7,270 nt of DNA from Gemmatimonas phototrophica (GTDB lineage Bacteria; Gemmatimonadota; Gemmatimonadetes; Gemmatimonadales; Gemmatimonadaceae). Position numbers and translations under genes: made by a program. The DNA lies in the NCBI GenBank assembly GCA_945870175.1, contig CAMBRJ010000145.1:1-7270 (forward strand), given 5' to 3'. Below are positions 1 through 4,575 of this stretch, one piece after another (position 1 is the first letter of the stretch; every line of letters begins with the position of its first letter). The notes below the pieces were generated by a model. It saw only the letters and a program-made list of their open reading frames with translations, made no database searches and was not told where the DNA came from.

Positions 1-177
1 CGTGAAGCGGATCCGATTGGGATTGAGAAAGCGCTGATGCCGCTGTTTCCGCGGGAAGACTGGGCGCTGCTGAGCCACTTGCTAATCTGGCACGGACGCC
101 GGCGCTGCGTCGCGAGAAAACCGGACTGCGCGGCATGCGTGATTGGCGAGATCTGTCCGAGCCGCGAGACTTTGTGA
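1..177 (+). CDS. nth: Endonuclease III (Nth-like), C-terminal fragment
   Basis: This is the last 58 codons of a base-excision-repair DNA glycosylase/AP lyase of the endonuclease III family; the 5' part lies outside the window. Family members remove oxidised pyrimidines from DNA and nick the resulting abasic site. The visible part carries the four cysteines of the [4Fe-4S] cluster loop with the canonical spacing C-x6-C-x2-C-x5-C (fragment residues 36, 43, 46 and 52). It is preceded by the helix LLSHLLIWHGRRRC, typical of the end of the Nth domain (residues 23-36). The protein ends six residues after the last cysteine, at a TGA, which is a normal family terminus. MutY shares the cluster motif but usually continues into a C-terminal NUDIX-like domain, which is absent here, so Nth is preferred. 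Catalytic residues lie upstream and cannot be checked. Confidence 0.88.
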   Translation, partial: READPIGIEKALMPLFPREDWALLSHLLIWHGRRRCVARKPDCAACVIGEICPSRETL

Positions 178-187
178 ACTGCTGGGA

Positions 188-283
188 GCGCTAAGAGTAA
201 ACTGCGCTAAGAATAAATGGCGCTGAGAATAGACGACGCTAAGAATTCGTGGCGCTCAGAGTCAGGGGCGCTACACTCAGAGG
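188..283. repeat. Degenerate tandem repeat, six units of 16 bp
   Basis: Six consecutive 16-bp units start at 188, 204, 220, 236, 252 and 268, with no slippage in the period. Each unit opens with GCGCT (ACGCT in the fourth). The first four continue with [A/G]AGA[A/G]T, and the last two are more diverged. The array begins 10 bp after the nth stop codon and overlaps the 3' end of the minus-strand lipoprotein-like ORF. A 16-bp period does not preserve reading frame, so the array is not coding. Copies are adjacent with no spacers, so it is not a CRISPR array. Its function is unknown. Confidence 0.8.
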
Positions 284-423
284 CGGAATGGGCTTTGGGC
301 GCGCCAAGCGACACCATCGGTCGTGCTGCCCAGAGGCGCGGTGGGCACCTCGGCATCCGTCGACGAACACGCCGATATCACCAAAGCGGCACACGAGAGG
401 AAGAACGCACGACGATGCCGCAT
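277..423 (-). CDS. Short lipoprotein-like ORF, possibly a truncated remnant
   Basis: On the minus strand an ATG at 423 opens a 48-residue ORF beginning MRHRRAFFLSCAALVISAC. It has a positively charged n-region, a hydrophobic core and a lipobox-like ISAC with Cys19, followed by Ser-Ser-Thr. This is the layout of a signal-peptidase-II lipoprotein. The mature part is only 30 residues and contains TTDGVAWRAQ (residues 34-43), which resembles the start of the first beta strand in much longer secreted lipoproteins (…DGxxWxA…). It then stops where the 16-bp array begins. A weak GGGA lies about 5 bases upstream of the ATG. The ORF may be a genuine tiny lipoprotein or the 5' stump of a longer gene; I lean towards the stump. 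A longer reading from upstream in the same frame has no better start. Confidence 0.4.
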   Translation of the reverse strand: MRHRRAFFLSCAALVISACSSTDAEVPTAPLGSTTDGVAWRAQSPFRL

Positions 424-637
424 ACAGGTCCCGGTTGGCGTAAACAGAAGGCTCACCACCTTGGACGTATGGTCCGAACGTGTTAGTTCCCGAAATGTGC
501 CAGCACTGGTAAAGGGCCGTCTCGGCGACGTTCTTGGCGATTGGCCTCCATGCAGGCCGGTCTCCTACCGCACGGGCTGCTCTGTTCATGCGCGGGGATC
601 GCGTTAGTTTACCTTCTTCCCTCCCCCAATAGGACCC
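424..637. other. Intergenic stretch without recognised gene
   Basis: I find no convincing gene, RNA or mobile element here. The only local structure noticed is a small hairpin with the 5-bp stem GGCCT/AGGCC (543-547 with 554-558) around a 6-base loop, which is too short to interpret. If the lipoprotein-like ORF on the minus strand and the cyclophilin gene on the plus strand are both real, this interval holds their divergent promoters. No clear -35/-10 pair stands out in either direction. Confidence 0.5.
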
Positions 638-642
638 AGGAG
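638..642 (+). promoter_or_regulatory. Ribosome binding site fixing the GTG start of the cyclophilin gene
   Basis: AGGAG lies five bases ahead of the GTG at 648. The protein started there (MAKLATFETTKGTLVAELYP) begins exactly where cyclophilin domains usually begin, so the GTG is the preferred start. Confidence 0.75.
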
Positions 643-647
643 ACACC

Positions 648-1118
648 GTGGCCAAGCTGGCAACGTTCGAGACCACCAAGGGAACCCTTGTCGCCGAGTT
701 GTACCCGGCCGAGGCGCCCAAGGCCGTAGAGAATTTCGAGAAGCTCGCCAATCAGGGCTTCTATGATGGCGTGAAGTTTCATCGCGTAATCGACGAGTTC
801 GTCGTGCAGGGCGGCGATCCGTACTCGCGCGATCTGCCCGCCGGCGATCGTCGGATCGGCACGGGCGGCCCGGGCTGGCAGATTGATTGCGAGACGGCTG
901 GCAATCCGCACACGCATAAGGTGGGCGCGCTCTCGATGGCGCATGCCGGCAAGAACACCGGCGGCAGCCAGTTCTTCATCGTGCTGAGCGAGGCGAATAC
1001 GCGTCACTTGAACGGCGTGCACACGGTATTCGGAAAGGTCACGACGGGGCTCGAGTTCCTCCCCACGATCGTGGCGAATGATGGCATGGTGTCGGTGCGC
1101 GTCACCGACGTCGACTGA
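648..1118 (+). CDS. Cyclophilin-type peptidyl-prolyl cis-trans isomerase
   Basis: A 156-residue single-domain cyclophilin that would catalyse cis-trans isomerisation of X-Pro peptide bonds during protein folding. The family signature FHRVIDEFVVQGGDP spans residues 44-58 and includes the catalytic arginine (R46) and Q54. SMAHAG (96-101) and GGSQFFIV (105-112) supply the hydrophobic proline pocket. HLNGVHTVFGKV (120-131) supplies the conserved histidine (H125). The position equal to Trp121 of human cyclophilin A is histidine (H120), a change from the residue important for cyclosporin binding. There is no signal peptide, so the protein is expected to be cytoplasmic, like the PpiB type. The start is a GTG with a good ribosome binding site. 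The gene for a small membrane protein follows 19 bp downstream and is probably co-transcribed. Identification of the family is secure; the individual paralogue name is not. Confidence 0.96.
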   Translation: MAKLATFETTKGTLVAELYPAEAPKAVENFEKLANQGFYDGVKFHRVIDEFVVQGGDPYSRDLPAGDRRIGTGGPGWQIDCETAGNPHTHKVGALSMAHAGKNTGGSQFFIVLSEANTRHLNGVHTVFGKVTTGLEFLPTIVANDGMVSVRVTDVD

Positions 1119-1137
1119 CTTTCTCCGGAGATCTGAG

Positions 1138-1317
1138 ATGGGTGGACACGCACAGCAGGGCAGCGACAAGGGCGCGGCGTTCATGGGGCTGATCGGGGGC
1201 GCGATTTTCATCGGCGCCATCCTGTACGGCATTGTGATCTGGACGAACGGGAAGTTTGCGGGGCATGAGGAGAAGAAGGCGGCGGTAGCCGTCAGTGTGG
1301 GGCCGCTGGTTGGGTAA
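1138..1317 (+). CDS. Small single-span membrane protein, unknown function
   Basis: A 59-residue protein beginning MGGHAQQGSDKGAAFMGLIG. One strongly hydrophobic, glycine-rich segment (about residues 15-36, ending YGIVIWTNGKF) should span the membrane once. It is followed by a charged stretch (GHEEKKAAV) and a short hydrophobic tail. The ATG at 1138 has GGAG seven bases upstream (1127-1130). An in-frame upstream ATG at 1078 lies inside the cyclophilin gene and would give an implausible hydrophilic extension, so I reject it. The 19-bp gap to the cyclophilin gene suggests co-transcription, but nothing in the sequence links the functions. I do not recognise a family. The codon pattern and clear ribosome binding site support a real gene. 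Confidence 0.75.
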   Translation: MGGHAQQGSDKGAAFMGLIGGAIFIGAILYGIVIWTNGKFAGHEEKKAAVAVSVGPLVG

Positions 1318-1323
1318 AAGCCA

Positions 1324-1454
1324 AACTCCCTAGGGAGCAGGGAGGAGGGTATCAGGAGGCCGGGGGCAGGACTGCGGAAACGCGGTCCTGCCCCTTTCCG
1401 CATGGCCGTCCTGCCTCCTGCCCCCTGACCCCCCCCCCTGCTCCCTAGGGAGTT
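1324..1454. repeat. Nested intergenic palindrome with 19-bp perfect outer arms
   Basis: AACTCCCTAGGGAGCAGGG at 1324-1342 is perfectly reverse-complemented at 1436-1454. Each arm itself contains the palindrome CTCCCTAGGGAG. Between the arms, further G-rich runs on the left (for example AGGAGG and GGGGGCAGGAC) face C-rich runs on the right (GTCCTGCCTCCTGCCCCCTGAC), giving an imperfect long stem. A strong inner hairpin lies at 1363-1394. The right half includes a run of ten C (1429-1438). The element fills the space between the small membrane-protein gene and the tetR promoter and has no coding potential. Confidence 0.85.
1363..1394 (+). terminator. Strong GNRA-capped hairpin, possible terminator
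   Basis: GGGGCAGGAC-T-GCG (1363-1376) pairs with CGC-G-GTCCTGCCCC (1381-1394), leaving a GAAA tetraloop (1377-1380). This is a 14-pair stem with one T-G wobble. It lies 46 bp after the stop of the small membrane-protein gene, a sensible place to end that transcript and insulate the efflux operon. Only three T follow (1395-1397), so it is not a classic intrinsic terminator. It could instead stabilise the RNA 3' end or block read-through together with the larger palindrome. Confidence 0.45.
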
Positions 1455-1496
1455 CGCCGTTTCGAGACCCCAGGAATCCCGCCCCACCCCGCCCCC

Positions 1497-1530
1497 TTAC
1501 TAACTGACTAGTCAGTCATTAACTATACAG
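1497..1530 (+). promoter_or_regulatory. Candidate TetR operator and promoter
   Basis: A 26-bp palindrome spans 1497-1522, centred between 1509 and 1510. Twelve of 13 base pairs would be symmetric except for two mismatched pairs (1500/1519 and 1502/1517), leaving 11 matched. Its core ACTGACTAGTCAGT (1503-1516) is perfect. Its length, symmetry and position directly ahead of a tetR-family gene are typical of TetR operators. A -10-like TATACA follows at 1524-1529, but it sits only two bases before the proposed GTG start. Either the -10 element or the start codon assignment may therefore be wrong, or the message is (nearly) leaderless. No Shine-Dalgarno sequence is visible. Binding here would let the repressor control itself and the three pump genes behind it. 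Confidence 0.75.
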
Positions 1531-1531
1531 T

Positions 1532-2161
1532 GTGACCCTGCTCGACACCCCGCGCCGGCGAGCCCCGGAAGAACGCCCCACTCAGATCCTCGACGCCGCG
1601 TTCCATGAATTCGGCGAACGCGGGCTGGCCGGCGCTCGCCTCGACGACATCGCCAAACGGGCGCAGGTGGCCAAGGGCACCATCTACCTCTACTTCCCGA
1701 ACAAGGAAGCGCTGTTTCGGGAGATGGTGCACACCACAATGGTGACCGCATTGGCCGTGGCCGAGACCGAGGCGTCGAAGGCTGGGTTCCTCACGGGGAC
1801 CGCCGAGGCCCAGCTGCGCCGGCTGGGCGAGGGCTGGTGGACGTTCCTGCGCACCGAGCGCGTGCAGGTCCTCCAGCGCTTGGTCGCCCTCGAGCTCGGG
1901 CAGTTCCCCGACCTCATGCAGTTCTACGCCGACGAAGTGATGGCCCGCGGACGTCGCCTCGTGTCGGGCATCATCGCCCGCGGGGTGGAGCGCGGTGAAT
2001 TCCGCGCGGTCGACCCGCAGATCGCGGCTCGCATGTTCTCGTCCATCTGGATGTCGCACAGCACGTGGTGTGCGCGTCGTGAGTTCTTCAAGACACTCGG
2101 CAGCGACGAGCAAGTGCTCGACGAAATGCTCGAGTTTTATCTCTACGCCCTGCGTCCATGA
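1532..2161 (+). CDS. TetR/AcrR-family transcriptional repressor of the efflux operon
   Basis: A 209-residue regulator. The N-terminal TetR_N DNA-binding domain covers about residues 15-63. ILDAAFHEFGERG forms helix 1 (19-31), and LDDIAKRAQVAKGTIYLYFPNKEALF (37-62) is the classic helix-turn-helix ending in the G-T-I-Y-x-Y-F signature. The rest is a helical ligand-binding/dimerisation domain ending FYLYALRP, and its ligand cannot be deduced. The GTG at 1532 leaves about 15 residues before helix 1, which is normal. It lacks a ribosome binding site and sits right against a -10-like sequence, so the exact start is uncertain. A strong palindrome lies immediately upstream. The stop overlaps the tolC-like start by 4 bp (ATGA), so the repressor is translated together with the pump it probably represses. 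Confidence 0.94.
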   Translation: MTLLDTPRRRAPEERPTQILDAAFHEFGERGLAGARLDDIAKRAQVAKGTIYLYFPNKEALFREMVHTTMVTALAVAETEASKAGFLTGTAEAQLRRLGEGWWTFLRTERVQVLQRLVALELGQFPDLMQFYADEVMARGRRLVSGIIARGVERGEFRAVDPQIAARMFSSIWMSHSTWCARREFFKTLGSDEQVLDEMLEFYLYALRP

Positions 2162-3492
2162 AGCAACGCCTGTTCCTCCTCGTCGCCGCTGGCTCGATCG
2201 CGGGCCACGCCCTGCCCGCGCAGAACGCGCTTTCCCTCGGCGACGCGGCCCGCTTGGCCGCCAAGCAGAGTGGGGGTGTGGACGTGGCCCGCCAGCGCGT
2301 GGCGCAGGCGGAAGCCCGCGTGACGCAGCGACGAGGCGCGCTCTTCCCCGATCTCGCGGCGGGCATTGCGCAGGCCGAGCGCAGTCTCAACTCGGCGACG
2401 TTCGGTTTCTCGTTCAGCAATCCGGTCACGGGGCAACCGTTGCTACGCCCGGACGGTGAGATCATCGGCCCGGTGCCCACGGTCGATGTGCGCTATCGGC
2501 TGCAACAGCCGTTGCTCGATCTCGGCAACGTGGCGAAGTGGCGTGCCGCGCAGTCGTCGGTGCTGGCGGCGAGTGCCGATGTGCAGGCGCAGGCCGACCT
2601 GGCTGCCGCGACCGCCGCGGCCGTGTATGTGCGCGCCGCGCGGGCCGAGGCGCAGTTGACATCACGCCGTGCCGACTCGGCGTTGGCGGCCGATCTGGTG
2701 CGCATTGCGCGCGATCAGCTGCAGGCGGGCACCGGGATCGCGCTCGACGTGACGCGGGCCGAGTCGCAGCTGGCGAATGTGCGCGCACAGATCATTGGCG
2801 CACGCAACGAACGGGATCGCGGACTGCTCGAACTCAAGCGGGCCGTCGGGTTGCCACTCGACGCACCACTCACGCTGCGCGATTCACTCGCCGGCATGCC
2901 GGTGGGAGATGTGGTACCCGAAGCCGCCAGTGCGCTGGCGCGGGCCACTGAATCGCGGGCCGATGTGAAAGCGTTGATGGCGCAAGAAACGGCGCAGCGT
3001 GCGGCCTCGCAGGCCATCAAGTGGGAGCGCACGCCGCAACTCGGACTGGTGGTCGACCAGGGCGTGATCGGCAAGCATTGGAACCGCTTGCTGCCCACCT
3101 ATTCGTGGGGCGTGCAACTGTCGGTCGGTCTGTTCGACGGTTTCCGTCGTGAAGGCCGTGTGCAGGAACAGATGGCGGCCTCTCGGGAAACCGACGCCAA
3201 GCTGCGCGACCTGCGTGCGCAGAGCGCGCTCGAGGTGCGCGCGGCACTGCTCGATTTGAGCGCCGCGCTGGAACAGGTCGACGCCGTGCGCGAACGCCTC
3301 CGGCTGGCCGAACAGGAAGTGAGCCAGGCGCAGGATCGCTTCCGCGCCGGTGTCGCCGGTAATGGCGACGTGATCACCGCGCTGCTGTCGCTCAATCAGG
3401 CGCGTACGCTGCGCAACGATGCCCTGGCCAGCTATCAAGGATCCCGCGTCGCGCTGGCCCGCGCGATGGGCGAAATCCAGCAGCTGCCGTAA
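2158..3492 (+). CDS. TolC-family outer-membrane efflux channel (OEP)
   Basis: A 444-residue outer-membrane factor that would form the trimeric channel and periplasmic tunnel of the pump. The N-terminus MKQRLFLLVAAGSIAGHALPA is a Sec signal peptide with likely cleavage around residues 18-21. There is no lipobox cysteine, so unlike OprM/NodT-type proteins it should not be lipidated. Two OEP repeats follow (about 25-230 and 255-440), each with long alanine- and glutamine-rich amphipathic helices. Motifs include LQAGTGIALDVTRAESQLANV in the first half and the equivalent FRAGVAGNGDVITALLSLNQAR in the second. The internal duplication and length fit the family. Its ATG overlaps the tetR stop (ATGA at 2158-2161), implying translational coupling. 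The emrA-like gene follows after 39 bp. Confidence 0.95.
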   Translation: MKQRLFLLVAAGSIAGHALPAQNALSLGDAARLAAKQSGGVDVARQRVAQAEARVTQRRGALFPDLAAGIAQAERSLNSATFGFSFSNPVTGQPLLRPDGEIIGPVPTVDVRYRLQQPLLDLGNVAKWRAAQSSVLAASADVQAQADLAAATAAAVYVRAARAEAQLTSRRADSALAADLVRIARDQLQAGTGIALDVTRAESQLANVRAQIIGARNERDRGLLELKRAVGLPLDAPLTLRDSLAGMPVGDVVPEAASALARATESRADVKALMAQETAQRAASQAIKWERTPQLGLVVDQGVIGKHWNRLLPTYSWGVQLSVGLFDGFRREGRVQEQMAASRETDAKLRDLRAQSALEVRAALLDLSAALEQVDAVRERLRLAEQEVSQAQDRFRAGVAGNGDVITALLSLNQARTLRNDALASYQGSRVALARAMGEIQQLP

Positions 3493-3503
3493 GCACGACG
3501 GCA

Positions 3504-3520
3504 TACTCCCTACTCCCTAC
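3504..3520 (+). repeat. TACTCCC direct repeat between tolC-like and emrA-like genes
   Basis: The 39-bp gap (3493-3531) contains two adjacent TACTCCC units plus a final TAC. They are framed by a short inverted repeat CGACG/CGTCG (3496-3500 with 3520-3524). The word ACTCCCTA also forms the ends of the long palindrome at 1324-1454. No Shine-Dalgarno sequence is visible in this gap. The stem is too short to call a terminator, and operon continuity is expected. Confidence 0.55.
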
Positions 3521-3531
3521 GTCGCTGTTAT

Positions 3532-4563
3532 ATGAAGAACATTCGTTTGCTCATTCCCATCGCGCTGGTCATCGCCGGTGGCGTGTTGGGTTTCAATCGC
3601 TGGTCCTTTTCGCGGACGCATGAATCGACCGACAATGCGCAGGTGGACGGACACATCGTGCCCGTGGTCGCGAAGGTCGGCGGCTACATCCTGACGGTGA
3701 ACGTCGGCGAGAACGCGCACGTCGCCGACAAGGGCGTCCTGGTCTCGATCGACGAGCGGGAGTATCAGGTGAAGCTGGCGCAGGCCGAGGCCGACTACGC
3801 GGCGGCGGTGGCGTCGTCCGGCAGCAACGGACTCGAGGGGCAGGCGGCGGCGATGGTGCGCACCGCATCGAGTCAGCGCGAGGTTGGTGATGCGCAGGTG
3901 TTGGCGGCGCGCGCGCAGGTGGTGAAGGTGCAGAGCGATTTGGCGCGGGCGAAGGAGCTCTCGGCGAAGCAGATCATCAGCTTGGCGCAGCTCGATGCGG
4001 CGCAGGCCGCGTTCGACGCCGCGTCGGCCACGCTCACGGGCATGCAGCGTCAGGTGAACGCGGCCACGTCGGGCGTATCGAACGCCGAGGCTGGCGTGCG
4101 TTTGGCGCGGGCTCGTCTGGCGGCGGCGCAGGCTGCGCGCGACAACGCATCGCTGCAGCTGTCGTACGCGAAGATCACCGCACCGCTGGCGGGCATCGTG
4201 TCACGGAAGCAGGTGGAAGTCGGCCAGCTGGTGCAGGCCGGCCAGACGCTGCTGTCGATCGTGTCGGACTCCGGTGTGTTCGTGACGGCGAACTTCAAGG
4301 AGACGCAGCTCGCGCGCCTCCGCGTAGGACAAAAGGTCGAGCTCGAGATCGACGCCTATGCGGCGCGGGCCGAAGGCGAAGTGGAAAGCATCGCGTCGGC
4401 CACCGGTGCGAAGTTCGCACTGCTGCCGCCCGATAACGCGACGGGGAACTTCACGAAGGTGGTGCAGCGTGTCCCCGTGCGCATTCGCCTTACGAAGACG
4501 CTGGGTGCCGATCGCCCGCTGCGTCCTGGCATGTCGGTGCTGGCGAACGTCATCGTGCCATAA
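3532..4563 (+). CDS. emrA: EmrA/HlyD-like membrane fusion protein of the efflux pump
   Basis: A 343-residue periplasmic adaptor that would bridge the inner-membrane transporter and the TolC-like channel. A short cytoplasmic start and one membrane anchor (about residues 5-22) are followed by STDNAQVDGHIVPVVAKVGG (32-51), the EmrA-type first half of the lipoyl domain. An alanine-rich coiled-coil hairpin (about 78-208) comes next. The second lipoyl half is YAKITAPLAGIVSRKQVEVG (212-231), and the beta-barrel region includes VTANFKETQLARLRVGQ (251-267). The late motif NATGNFTKVVQRVPVRI (302-318) is characteristic of EmrA-type adaptors paired with DHA2 transporters. Length is close to the family norm, with no internal break. 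The start lacks a clear ribosome binding site, so translation may depend on upstream genes. The emrB-like gene begins 12 bp after its stop. Confidence 0.95.
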   Translation: MKNIRLLIPIALVIAGGVLGFNRWSFSRTHESTDNAQVDGHIVPVVAKVGGYILTVNVGENAHVADKGVLVSIDEREYQVKLAQAEADYAAAVASSGSNGLEGQAAAMVRTASSQREVGDAQVLAARAQVVKVQSDLARAKELSAKQIISLAQLDAAQAAFDAASATLTGMQRQVNAATSGVSNAEAGVRLARARLAAAQAARDNASLQLSYAKITAPLAGIVSRKQVEVGQLVQAGQTLLSIVSDSGVFVTANFKETQLARLRVGQKVELEIDAYAARAEGEVESIASATGAKFALLPPDNATGNFTKVVQRVPVRIRLTKTLGADRPLRPGMSVLANVIVP

Positions 4564-4575
4564 CGCCCGTACGTC

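Noticed and set aside
188..283. Possible CRISPR array
   Set aside because: Repeat units are 16 bp and directly adjacent with no spacers.
178..647. tRNA or other structured RNA gene in the gap after nth
   Set aside because: No cloverleaf arms or T-loop signature seen; only one 5-bp hairpin was found.
239..751. Minus-strand open frame of 170 codons over the 5' gap
   Set aside because: It overlaps the cyclophilin start in antisense, has no recognisable motif or ribosome binding site, and conflicts with the better lipoprotein-like frame.
609..1487. Long minus-strand open frame of 292 codons
   Set aside because: It is antisense to the well-supported cyclophilin and small membrane-protein genes, is rich in Arg/Ala/His from GC-rich codon shadowing, and has no recognisable domain.
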